Shown here: positions 40,135 through 50,286 of the stretch, piece after piece | Numbering within the stretch: the stretch's first letter is position 1 | Layout: every line of letters begins with the position of its first letter | DNA from: Rhynchopus euleeides | Lineage: Eukaryota > Euglenozoa > Diplonemea > Diplonemida > Diplonemidae | Length of the DNA stretch: 64,000 nt | Reading direction: 5' to 3' | NCBI GenBank assembly: GCA_963210315.1 | Contig: OY723285.1 | Coordinates: 806,001 to 870,000 of the forward strand | Made by a program: the position numbers and the translations under genes | Notes under the pieces: generated by a model | The model's database searches: none | What the model saw: only the letters and a program-made list of their open reading frames with translations | What the model was told of the DNA's origin: nothing

Positions 40135-40361
40135 ACATGGGGGGTCTGGGGGGCGGAGCCCCCCAGCCGCCGGAGGCCACGGTAGCGAACACCTGTTCGT
40201 GTGGGCGTACAGATTCTGTGCGAGTTGGCTGCGTCCTCAGAGGCGACTGGAGTGGTTGGACCCCGACCTGATGGGATTCGAAGGGCTTGAGTACGAGACG
40301 TACGCCACAGGGGGGTCTGGGGGGCGGAGCCCCCCAGCCGCCGGAGGCCACGGTAGTGAAC
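40135..40361 (-). repeat. Two inverted GC-hairpin repeats (GCH 4-5)
   Basis: Reverse-complement cores at 40135-40191 and 40306-40361, with a spacer whose inverse shares CCCTT, GGACGCAGCCA and AGAATCTGTACGCCC with the 38-kb spacers. The pair therefore comes from the same tandem family. Confidence 0.78.
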
Positions 40362-40887
40362 GTCTGGCTCTCCAGTTGGCCAGCAAGGCGAACGGTACGG
40401 GGGACAGACTTCCCTTCCATCCTTGTGCGCGCCCTGTCGACTGGGGAAAACTTAGAAAAAGTTTTCTCCTCTGCGAAACAACCTTAGAAAAAAATTCCCC
40501 TAACAAAATTCTTAGAAAAAAACTTTTTTTTCCCTTACAAAAATTCTTAGAAAAAAAGTTCAGAATCCTGAAAGTGGGGAACAAGCCCCCCAGTTAGGAA
40601 CAGCCCTGAGGGGGGGGTTTGTTTTTCTTTTTCCCGATCTGACGCCAACACTGCGCCAAGGTGGGGGGGGGGGGGGCGGGGGCTGTCGCTACTCTCTTCC
40701 GTGAAGGGGTTAGGTATCGCTTCCCTGTTCCTTAGGGTGAAGAAGGGTTCCCCTCCCCTGAACAATTTTGATTTAACAAAAAAAAAGCAGCGCCGACTCA
40801 GGCCCTGCACTGCAGGCCGTCGATGCCGTCTGTCATCCGATGGAAACCTATCTGCACCCCCCACTGCCGGATCGTGAAGTGACAGCA

Positions 40888-41149
40888 AAAAAAGATAAGG
40901 CGTTGTTTGTGCGCGATATACAGTTGAACAAACCCCACGTGTTTTTCCTGATGAAGGTTGGTTTGAATGTGCGTACAGTCAAAGCAACGTAACAAGTTCG
41001 GTTGTGTTCTTCCACCCAAAGCGCTGCCCAACTATCTTTTTCACTGCGACAAGGCGCTTGCTCTGCGTGGGGAAAAAAACACAGCAGCAAGTCTCTCGAG
41101 TCTCGAGTCTTCTTACAGATGATTTTGTGTTGCATTGATTGCTTCCACC
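40888..41149 (+). repeat. Dispersed block Z, copy 2 (uninterrupted)
   Basis: Continuous form of the sequence split between 5915-6215 and 5194-5253. It carries a single CAC at 40938-40940, where the 6-kb copy has a MITE between two CACs. Confidence 0.7.
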
Positions 41150-41494
41150 GGGGGGTCGCAATATCTGGCTCAACAGGCACAGAAACGCTTCCCCCCTCAA
41201 GTTGGCTCCCGCCAAACTATCGAGAAGATAAAATAATTAGAGGGGGGAGGGGGGGGGGCCGAATGGCACCCCTGCCTGCGAGAAGTCAGTTGGGAAGCAG
41301 GTGGGCGTTGAGTCAAATCGATCCACAGAGGAGTGGGGGGAAGGGGTGGGCGGATTGGTATCACACCAAGGGGGTTCATGCCACAGATCTCGCGGTGCCT
41401 GTTTAGGAACAACCTGCCTGACAGGCTGCAATGATCGCAGCTATCTCGCTCTGCGTTTCTCGCACCCCCCTTCATGGGGGGGAGAATTTTTCAA

Positions 41495-41530
41495 AAAAGA
41501 TAAGGCTGTTGTTTGTGCGCCAAATCCGGA
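41495..41530 (+). repeat. Dispersed motif D3, copy
   Basis: AAAAGATAAGGCTGTTGTTTGTGCGCCAAATCCGG, the best-preserved copy; see 4328-4362. It stands alone here without the block Z sequence. Confidence 0.6.
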
Positions 41531-41855
41531 AAAAAAATACAGAGGTTCGGAGGGGGTGGGGTGGGGTGCTGACCCTTGAGCGGTTTTTTTGGCTGTGTTC
41601 GTCGCGCCCCCCCCCCTGGAGAGAGAGAGGGGTTTTTGTTCGAATTCCTGTTGGGAGTAGTGTAGAGCCACAGCTTAAAGTAGTGCTGCCAGCTTGCACT
41701 GCCTCCCACACACACACACACACACACACACCCGTCCCCTGTGTGTCTTGTCTGCCAACCTTATTTTTGACACGGGTTTGACACCCTCAAACCGTGATGA
41801 GCACTTGGTTTACTTTTCCCAGTTCAGATCGGGGCTGGTTCTTCTCGTATTCAGG

Positions 41856-41963
41856 GGGGGCCCTCGCTACCAGTCACAGCTCGTCACAGCTCGTCAGTAT
41901 GTGAGGGGAAGTGGGCCGTGGCTCACTTCTTCTCACTCAGTCACACCTGGTAGCGAGGGCCCC
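41856..41963 (+). mobile_element. GGGGGCC MITE, probable duplication AGG
   Basis: GGGGGCCCTCGCTACCAG to GGTAGCGAGGGCCCC. AGG lies on both sides if the right tip has lost one C. Closest to the copy at 33950-34058. Confidence 0.82.
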
Positions 41964-42497
41964 AGGGTTCTCCTTTGATATAAAATTAGACAACACTCAT
42001 GAGCGCTTTGTGACCCGCTTTCTTTTGCAGGAAAACTGCTGGCCTGCCGAGGTGCATACAGGAGGGGTGACGGAGCTGGGGAGGGGGGGGTTTTTTTGAT
42101 CAATCTGTGGTCCTTTGCAATGCTGGCAGCTGCACCCCCCTCCGTCGGAAAAAAATGATGTTGGCGAAATACGCAAACCTCCCCCAGTCCACACAGCCCT
42201 TCAGATGTTTGAGAAAAACACAACAACAAGGAGGGGTGAGGCCTTGGGGGTGGTGGATACGGCGTTGGTCAAATTTATCCGGAAACCAGCCGCGGGCAAA
42301 AAAAATAAAAAAAGACGATGCAAAAGAATAAAACCCCCCCCTCTCACTCTCACTAGCACTCTCCCCCCAAACCCCTTCCCCTGTCGGAGCCGTTGTGGTG
42401 TTCACATCGGATTCGGGCCCCGACCACCTCTGATTTTGTTTGCGTGGGTGTGCGGTGCGCAAGGTGTTTGCGTGGGTGTGCGGTGCGCAAGGTATAT

Positions 42498-44487
42498 CAT
42501 GAATCTGCCCCGTTAACGGCTACCGGGTATTACCAGGTATTACCGGGTATTACCGGGTCGAAAAACGGGTATTACCGGGTCCGGTAATACCCGTTTGCCC
42601 GGTAATACCCGGTTATAGCCCGGTAGCGCTACCGGGGATTTTCCATGGGAATTTCCCTTTGTTTTTGGGTTGATTCCCTTCCCCTTAGCAGTGTGTTGTG
42701 GTCGACATTGGATTCTATGGCGCATGGGGTGATCGAAAGATGGGTTCCGCAGTTCATGTCTGGTTTGTGTGGCTCACTGCAGACTTTTCGAGTTTCGCAG
42801 CAATGCTGACTACTGCACGGTGCCCACACACCACCTGAGCCCTTCCAGAGCCGGCGGTGTCGTCAGATCAGGCAGTCGAGCCACTGTTCCCGTAGCTTCC
42901 ATCATTTAAGGACCTTGGCTCAGAAATGCAGAAACGGTGCGTCACCAAACTGGTTGCAAAGTGGCACAGTTGGGCACACAGTGGCACAGAGCGAAGGGCT
43001 CCTCGTTTTCAATGATCGATCCTTCGTTCAGGGAAGCCATCTTCTCTTACCCCAGGCTCGAGTGCTTGGTCACGCCAGCTCCGTTATTCGGTCACATCGC
43101 TCTGCTGGCTGGGTGCTTGTCGCAACACTTACCTGCGAGCAGCCAACGAGCATTATGGTACCGAGAGATGCTTCTTGGCGTGGCCGGGCTTGTGGTTCCT
43201 GCCACAGCAGGTCACAGTACGGTGAGCGGACTTGCTATATTTGCTGGGGTGGCTTCAACACGGGCTCGCCACTGGACTGCCCCCGGGCCAAGGTGGATAA
43301 TCGCACCTGCCTTCGGGACGCTGAGTATCCGCCCCGTGTATGATGAGCGGAAGCTAACCAGCCTGCAGTCGACCCACGTGGTGGCCTCACGACTCCCAGA
43401 CAACGGCTGGTTTGGGCAGGTGGACGGGAAGAGCTGGTTCTGGAGTTGTGGTGTCGACACGTTTCCATTTTGAGAAATTCTCTGTGATACGCTCCACAGC
43501 AAGACGCACATTCCCATGTGAAGCCTCTCTGGCGACACCCTTGACAAGAGCACCTGGCACCCTGTACAGGACCTGCAGCTAAGATCCGGGCTGGTGCGGC
43601 AAGGTATTTGAGCGACCCCTTACGATATGATGCAATCCAGAGAAGTCCCAGAAAAACGTGGATTCGACCAGGCCCTCAATATATGCACGAGTTGCGCCTG
43701 CTTCTTGTCATCTTGCTTGGCTACTGGTCCCTCTGATAAATCATCAGCTTGGTTCGAGTCGGGACAAGTCATGATGCATGCTTCAAAGAACTTAGCCTCG
43801 TGGACGGCCTGTTGTGTGACGACACGCTCTGCCTCCGTGGAAGCGGACGAGGCCATGAAGTGCATTGAAGAGGGAGGGAGAGGAGACAACACACGGAGGA
43901 CACAGGCACAGACAGGGGGGTGTGTGTCCCTCATAGATCTTGGTTGAACGAACAGGTGTTGGAATCAGGGCCTGGGCTCATTATCTCGACCTTTGTTTGT
44001 GTAATCATCGGGGCACGCCACGCCAACACAGCCCCCCACCGCCATGCCGCAAAGCCTGCCTCATAGATCTTGGTTGTACTGAACGTGGGTGTTCCCCAGC
44101 CGTTCCCACTCCCAGTGTTCCCAGGGCCGCCTCTGTGAGGGGTGGGCCAGGAGGGGCTGCAGAGGCTGGCCTTCAGAATAACGCAGGGGGGGTCACCTAA
44201 CACCTGACATTCCCCCCGCGCACCTTCCCTTGGACTGCCAGACGGAAGATCACCAGAACCCTGCAGTTGATTCACTGCGACACCCCACGAACCATCCCTG
44301 TACCAAGGAAATCCCCACGGAAAATCCCCGGTAATACGAAAACGGGTATTACCGGACCCGGTAATACCCCCGATTTTACCCGGTAATACCCGTTTTTGAC
44401 CCGGTAATACCCGGTAATGGAGGCCGATTACCGGGTTTCCGGTAATACCCGGTAATACCGGTTACCCGTTAACGGGGCAGATTCATG
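42498..44487. mobile_element. 2-kb inverted-repeat element with TACCGGGTAT arrays and 6-bp duplication
   Basis: Left end CATGAATCTGCCCCGTTA, right end its inverse, then inward tandem TATTACCGGG units (42523-42625 and 44325-44463). GTATAT is repeated directly outside (42492-42497, 44488-44493). The interior holds a diverged GGGGGCC MITE (42911-43003) and no recognised transposase. A minus frame of 104 codons (43934-43620) is too weak to call. The superfamily is unknown. Confidence 0.78.
42911..43003 (+). mobile_element. GGGGGCC MITE, degraded copy
   Basis: GGACCTTGGCTCAGAAATGCAG to GGCACAGAGCGAAGGGCTCC. It resembles the 5964-6073 subfamily, with worn tips and no clear duplication. Confidence 0.5.
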
Positions 44488-44493
44488 GTATAT

Positions 44494-45236
44494 AGACAAA
44501 TACCCCCCGCACCCCACGAACCAGAACCTCCTGCCGATGGGGCGTGTGGGGCATTCGCCAGCAACGAATCACCCCACTTCCCGCAGCAGTGTGTGTGTTG
44601 TGGGTGTTGTGGGTTGTGTGGGGGTGTTTTGACGTGGTTTTAATTCTCTCCATCTGGAGCGCAGCCGACCCATTTCAAACAGTGGCGGTGTGCGCAAAGT
44701 GCCGAGGAGGAGGAAGGAGGAGAACGGGGGAGGAGGAGGAAGGTGGGACGGGGGGCTGGACGGAGACAAAGGAGGATCCCATATTTCTTGGGGTGTGTGT
44801 GTGCGGGGGATGTGTTGGCGTGCCACAGGCAACGCCGTTGATCCTGCTTGGGTGGACTGCGCAACCACTGACTGGGCGCACGTTGGGGCACCGGTCAAGG
44901 GTGCGGGTCGCTAAAGCCAAGCACTTTTTCTCTTCAAGCCCGTCACTTCGTCATGGTTGCTTTCAAGCCAGGTTCGTCCCGAGGTATGCGTGCCGCGGCT
45001 GTTTACCGAGGATAAAATCACAACCAGACCTCGTGAATGTCGTGCACCGTCCGTTTGATGGGATTCACCACCTGGCCAGAAACTGTCAAAAAGAAACAGA
45101 TCCAAACAACTTTTCGTTGAGCATAGTTCAGTGTTCTCAAGGCTGTGTTGAGCGCCCCTTTTTCTGCTGTGGAGTGGCACGAGGGTGGATAATTCCCAAA
45201 CATTCAATCGCATAATTTTCTCTCCCCCCCCCCCAT
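44494..45236. other. Non-coding stretch with a degraded D1 copy
   Basis: Bases 45100-45215 contain TTTTCGTTGAGCATAGTTC, CTCAAGGCTGTGTTGAG, AGTGGCACGAGG and TCGCATAATTTTC in D1 order. The remainder is a purine-rich tract (44690-44750) and unassigned sequence. Confidence 0.45.
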
Positions 45237-45773
45237 CTAGGCTGTGCTATACGTTCCACCCCCCCAGCGTATAACGTATTATACGTATTATACGTTGAAC
45301 GTATTATACGTTAATATACGTATTATACGTTCAGGCAATACTGCACAGGCACCCACGATGCGACTCACACCGGACTTTGGGTTCGTGGCGTCGTTCGTCG
45401 GCACTTCGACAGCGTCCCACGCCTTGTCGGTGCGGTTGCGCTTCTCACCTGACATCGTTACACACCCACATGCACTTCAGCTGACTGGGGATGCAGTGAG
45501 AGTCACACTCAACAAGGATATCAAGGTCACACTCCAAGTCCAGCCACGGACAGCCACTCTGTACGGTGTATGCAAAAATGGGGTGAAAATCCGGAGCGTA
45601 TTATACGTATTATACGTATTATACGTATTATACGTATTATACGTATTATACGTATTATACGTATTATACGTATTATACGTATTATACGTATTATACGTAT
45701 TATACGTATTATACGTATTATACGTATTATACGTATTATACGTATAGCGTATTATACGTATAGTGCAGCCTAG
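45237..45773. mobile_element. Inverted-repeat element T4 filled with TATTATACG units
   Basis: Ends CTAGGCTGTGCTATACG and CGTATAGTGCAGCCTAG. CCCCCCCAT lies directly outside each end, a 9-bp duplication as in Mutator-like elements; a TA duplication with shorter ends cannot be excluded. Both sides carry the 9-base unit TATTATACG, four or five on the left and about 17 in a row at 45594-45750. Bases 45333-45590 are unique and open in one frame, without recognised homology. Confidence 0.72.
45594..45750 (+). repeat. 9-bp tandem array TATTATACG
   Basis: About 17 exact units. The unit length is a multiple of three, so no frame gains a stop; open frames reading YVL or IIR repeats here are artefacts of the array. 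Confidence 0.95.
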
Positions 45774-46329
45774 CCCCCCCATCCCCTCTTCGTTCACTTA
45801 ACGTGTGCTGTCTGGCCGTCGCTTGTGTCGCCGCATTTCGTACCCATGCTGCCACATCGACAGGCAACAAGGCGGCAATGCCATAAGCACAACTTGGTTT
45901 ACTGCGCCTGAAACTGGTGCACACCGGAAAAGCGATGCCACGGTCACCCCCAAAGGGGCATGTGTGTCCAGTCCAGAGAGGGGGGGCGGGGGGGGATTCC
46001 CATCCTCGGCAGAAATATGAGCGATTTTCTTTTTGACCAACTTCTTCGAATGGCTTCTGGTATTGGCAGTGTCCTTCTTTATGATTTGGAATGACCAACG
46101 AAGGGAGCGGGTGAGTGGATCCGGTAATGAGCAGTTGTCAGTTGTCGTGTGCACAGTCCCTGAGAAATATCGGGGGTGCGTGTGTGGTGTGTGTGGTGGT
46201 GGTGGTGGTGGTGTGTGGATGTGAGATGTAAATAAAATAGGTGTTCAATTCAGCCTTCCTCTCTTCCTCGCACTTACCACGCGAGGGTCGTTGGTACGTC
46301 AAAAAATATAGCCAAAAAAAAGTCGCATG

Positions 46330-46529
46330 GAAAATTGTACTCCTTTCGCTGCATGGTAGAAGCACCATGCCCAGTACCTGCGAAGAAACAAATCCAGGCT
46401 ACTGTGCCTCAGATCCGTGGCGTGGCGACTCCTGTTGAAGTGGCATGAAGGTGCTAATCCTGAAGCTTCAGTCGTACGATTTTCCCATCGTTACGTTGCG
46501 ACCTCGTACGCCTCCGTCACGCGCAACTA
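46330..46529 (+). repeat. Dispersed repeat D1, copy d
   Basis: ATTGTACTCCTTTCGCTGC, GAAGTGGCATGAAGGTGCTAA, GAAGCTTCAGTCGTACGATT, CGTCACGCGCAACTAA; well aligned with copy a. Confidence 0.65.
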
Positions 46530-47498
46530 AATAAAATGAAATACACATTTGGCTCGGCTAGGCGTGGTTTGAAATAGGTTTGGTAGAGTTACAAGCGGGG
46601 TTCCCGAATTGTACGGGGACTCCCCACGAACGGCAAAAATTGCCGGTGAGGGTGGTACGTAGGCCAGCCAGCCAACATACTCAGCGGCATTTGAAACATC
46701 ATGCCTGGGCTGCGTATCTGTGCCGCTGGCCACCACACCCTCCCAGGTGGTGTGTAACTGTGTGAGTGAGGGGGGAGGGTTCAAGAACGGTGACTCTCTC
46801 CCCCCGAAATATCTAGCAAGCGGCGTTCCGTGGCACCGTTGGTTCGCACAGCACCTCAGGTGGTGTGGCGGTGTGTCGAGCGAGCTAAGATAGGCATCCA
46901 AACAAAGTAGAGAATGCACCTTGGCACTCGCATTCGCTGTGTCGAGATGGCGACAGATGTTCTGTTCCGACGCACGCCCTCTCCCACAATCTTCCACGCA
47001 AATGCGCGGAACGCGTGCTGAGTGAAACTGCGACACTAAACGACACAGGGTGTATGCTTGAGAACATCGCCATACTAGATTGCGCACACTCACGAGAGAG
47101 GAATCAGCTATGAACGTTGTGACCATCTTTCCTTCTGTGGTTACTTCAAAGTCTTTTATATCTCCGGGCACGACCTTCCACTGCTGAGGAGGCTGGCCCA
47201 GAGAGAGAGGTGCTGACGACACGTCACCACTGTGAAAAAAGGATAAGGCTGTTGATTGTGCGCCAAATCCGGCAAAACGGGGGGATCCGCAGAGCAAGAC
47301 AAGCAAAAAAATGACAGCGCAGCACGACGTGCCACCGTGCAGCCACACGACCAAGGTACCCAGGCCCGGGCTTCCCTTTGCCACCGCAAGTGGGTGAAGG
47401 TAGAGAGGCATGTGTGATTCGGCAGGGGGGGCGGGGGCGGCAAAGCAATAAACAGAAATCCAAGAAATCATTGGTGGTTCGCGAAGGAACAGGCGCAT
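46527..47498 (-). CDS. Unrecognised 323-codon ORF, doubtful gene
   Basis: An ATG-initiated frame of 323 codons in mid-GC sequence, longer than chance would usually allow outside repeats. The stretch QQWKVVPGDIKDFEVTTEG onward looks protein-like. However, codons near 47225-47300 are made of dispersed motif D3 and the frame ends at the edge of repeat D1. No family or signal is recognised, apart from a hydrophobic run (CCAVIFLLVLLCG). Confidence 0.22.
   Translation of the reverse strand: MRLFLREPPMISWISVYCFAAPAPPAESHMPLYLHPLAVAKGSPGLGTLVVWLHGGTSCCAVIFLLVLLCGSPRFAGFGAQSTALSFFHSGDVSSAPLSLGQPPQQWKVVPGDIKDFEVTTEGKMVTTFIADSSLVSVRNLVWRCSQAYTLCRLVSQFHSARVPRICVEDCGRGRASEQNICRHLDTANASAKVHSLLCLDAYLSSLDTPPHHLRCCANQRCHGTPLARYFGGRESPFLNPPPSLTQLHTTWEGVVASGTDTQPRHDVSNAAEYVGWLAYVPPSPAIFAVRGESPYNSGTPLVTLPNLFQTTPSRAKCVFHFI
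47236..47272 (+). repeat. Dispersed motif D3, copy
   Basis: AAAAAGGATAAGGCTG, then TTGTGCGCCAAATCCGG; see 4328-4362. Confidence 0.55.
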
Positions 47499-48714
47499 CT
47501 CAAAGAAAAGACAGTTTTGTGGTGGTGGTTGTGCTTGTTACTGTGCAAATGGAAGTTTGCTGTTTTTTTTGTCCACCATTGCCATGGCGGGACAATACCG
47601 TGTGTGGATGTGCGGGTGTGTGCATTTCTTTGGTGCGGCCCTTTTGCCCTTGCGAAGCCAACGCGGGTTTTCTGATTTTTTTACCGACCCCCCCTCCCCC
47701 CACCGAATCGCATTGCCAAAAAAAACAAACCGCTTCGACCTCTAATTGCACCGCGTGAGTCCTCGGACAATACAAATGGATTGGTTCCGGATCATTCGTG
47801 GAGAAGACAAAGGGATGAACGAGAAAAAAGTTTCCGTTGATCGCACGAGAAAAAAACGAAGCACTGTCTGGCCTCAGTGTGTGCTAGCCGGCAAGCTCAG
47901 GCCGGACGTCGTTGGACCTGAAAACCCGGCAAAATTCTCAGTGGTACGGCAGGCATTGCCGCGACACCTTCTGCACACCTCACATGTGCTGCATTTTCTT
48001 TTCAAACGACAGTTCATCGGTGACGTGAATCAGCCCCATCACACCTGTGGCTGGCTTCGCCGAGGATCCGGTAGAGGCGAGTGCGTCACGGTGGTGCCGT
48101 TTCAAGTTAAGTCACGACTCCCCCCCTACCCCACTTGACAACTTGTCCACAAGTCTTGTGCGTTTTTTTCCAATAAAAACAAGAGGTGGTAATGCGCCAA
48201 CAAAAATAATGAACGCATCTGCACCGCTCCGCGGAGACGTCACCACATATATCGATTGATATTTGTGTGGCATTCACCGTGCTGCGGTGCAAGGCGGCAG
48301 CTGCGCACTGCCGCCCCGACGAATAAGCCAAGAAGAACAAGACCAACATGAAGGGGGTGCAGTGAGGAGGCGAGGGGCGATGATGAAGCGAGGGCACACG
48401 ACAGGGAATGCCCTGCAAATTACTACAAGTCACAAAGAGCGCAAACCTGGCAGGTCGAGGATGGGGGAGGGGGGAGATCGATCCGCTGGGCGCTAACCGG
48501 GTTGAACTGAACTGGGCTTGTAAGAAGGGGGACAAGGGTTCTGTTTTCTGAAGCAGGATGGCACCTCGTATGTGCCTGCTGTTCTCCGGCGGGTTCACAA
48601 GGGCCCCCCGTGCGCAAGGGGCAGTAGAATAAAAAACGAAGGCCGTCCCGGCAGGCATGCAATAAAAAAATACAGAAGAAAAAAAATGCCTGTGGAAATC
48701 GATTCCCTCTCACA
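47499..48714. other. Non-coding stretch
   Basis: Nothing supported. A 131-codon frame from 47746 (first Met IQMDWFRIIRGEDKG) is the only one with protein-like text and is not called. Confidence 0.35.
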
Positions 48715-48823
48715 GGGGGCCCTCGCTACCAAGTGTGACTGAGTGAGAAAAAGTGAGAAGTCAGCCATGTTTGGCTGACAACTGACGACTCGTGACTCAC
48801 AGTGACTCGTAGCGAGGGCCCCC
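48715..48823 (+). mobile_element. GGGGGCC MITE with 3-bp duplication ACA
   Basis: 109 bp, flanked by ACA (48712-48714, 48824-48826). No difference from 36975-37083 was noticed along its length. Confidence 0.92.
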
Positions 48824-48826
48824 ACA

Positions 48827-50171
48827 GATAATATTTTTTTTGGCCCGTAATCAAATGGAGAACGGGGCAACTGTCATAAAAAAAATTTGAGATTCGAACG
48901 CAAACAACAACAACAACAAAGAATAGGAGGGTGGGGGGGGGACAGGGGAAAGGCAATTATTTAGTTCGAAATGCCAAAAAAATAAAAACGAAGCTCGCGG
49001 ATTCACATTGCACAGGCAGGTCGGGGGGCTTCAAGGAAGGATCGCTGCGGGTCATCCTCTGGGGAAGGGGGGGCGGACAACCCCCCGCAATCCGATTCTT
49101 TGTCTGGCTTTGCCGGCCGTGGTTTCGGGGGGTCGGGGTCGGGGGTAAATGTGGGTGGGGGTGGGGGGCGCATGGGTTTGCTTATAAATACTACCGGTGT
49201 TCGATGTGGGTGTGAAATGACGGAATCAGCATTACTGTACGCAACGACTGGCTTCCCAGGGGACGCTTAACGAAGACAACCGTACGGGGAGTGCAGATAG
49301 AAGGAAGGGTAGATGCGGAAGGGAGTCGGGATTTCCTGCGAGAACAGTGAGTAAGTGGTGGGGGGGGGGGGGTACGGGGTACGAAAGTGCGAAAAAAATA
49401 CAGCCGACCACTATCTTCCAGGTGCATAGTGGGTGTTGGGGGTGGCGGCAGTGGGTGATAGGCGAGGGGGGGGGGGGGATAAGGAACAGAAGAAGAAGAA
49501 GAAGAAACACCAAAAGGGTGGGTCGAAAGACAAGAATACGAATATCGTTTGGTGGTGATGATGCAAAGACATGCGCGTGTGACACCGTCGCCAAAATGCT
49601 ACTGGTAGACACATGCGTGAACAATCAACTGGTGGTGGTGGGTGGGAGGTGGAAAGTAAGTGAGAGAAAATAAGAAAACGAAAAAGGGACGGAAAGAACG
49701 TGCCGATAGAAATCAGGCCGGTGATGTGATTTATGCGGGCCACATGTGCGAGCGCATGCGCATCCCTTTCTTTTCGTTTTTTCTCGATATGCAGTGATCA
49801 GTGAGGAGAGAGAGAGAGAGAGAGGAGGAAGAGACAGTGAGTGGGACTGGGAAGGGACGGAGGGGGTGGGTGCTAATGGGGAACCCCCCTGAACAGCAAA
49901 AAAAGAGGAAGGAAGGAGGGGGGGGTGTGTGCGGGTCTTCCCCACCTGATGTGCGGATGCACGGTATGGTTTTTTTTTTGATTTTTTTTACATTCCTGAT
50001 GATGAAACGGGCGTTTCCACTGCCTGTTTGGCGTATAAAACAGCCAGGCCATGGCAACATCCCCTTCCCCATTTTGTATTTTTTTGACCCCACCGCTTCT
50101 TCAATCTTGATCGAAAAAAAAAGGTAGCCATTGCAGGGCGCTTTGGCACACACACATTATACACAACTCGC
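48827..50171. other. Non-coding stretch
   Basis: G-runs (48932-48940, 49360-49371, 49469-49478), a GA array (49806-49823) and a GAA array (49488-49505). No gene is supported. Confidence 0.4.
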
Positions 50172-50174
50172 AAA

Positions 50175-50283
50175 GGGGGCCCTCGCTACCAAGTGTGACT
50201 GAGTGAGAAAAAGTGAGAAGTCAGCCATGTTTGGCTGAAAACTGACGACTCGTGACTCACAGTGACTCGTAGCGAGGGCCCCC
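50175..50283 (+). mobile_element. GGGGGCC MITE with 3-bp duplication AAA
   Basis: 109 bp, flanked by AAA; about one base differs from 48715-48823. Confidence 0.92.
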
Positions 50284-50286
50284 AAA

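Noticed and set aside
43750-43762. GGTTCGAGTCGG, a tRNA B-box-like word
   Set aside because: No acceptor or D-arm sequence lies upstream at tRNA spacing.
43620-43934. 104-codon minus frame inside the 42.5-44.5 kb element
   Set aside because: Some protein-like text, but short and with no family or copy to support it.
45244-45747. 167-codon ORF with YVL repeats
   Set aside because: The frame is open because a 9-bp array without stops fills it; there is no start ATG at its 5' end.
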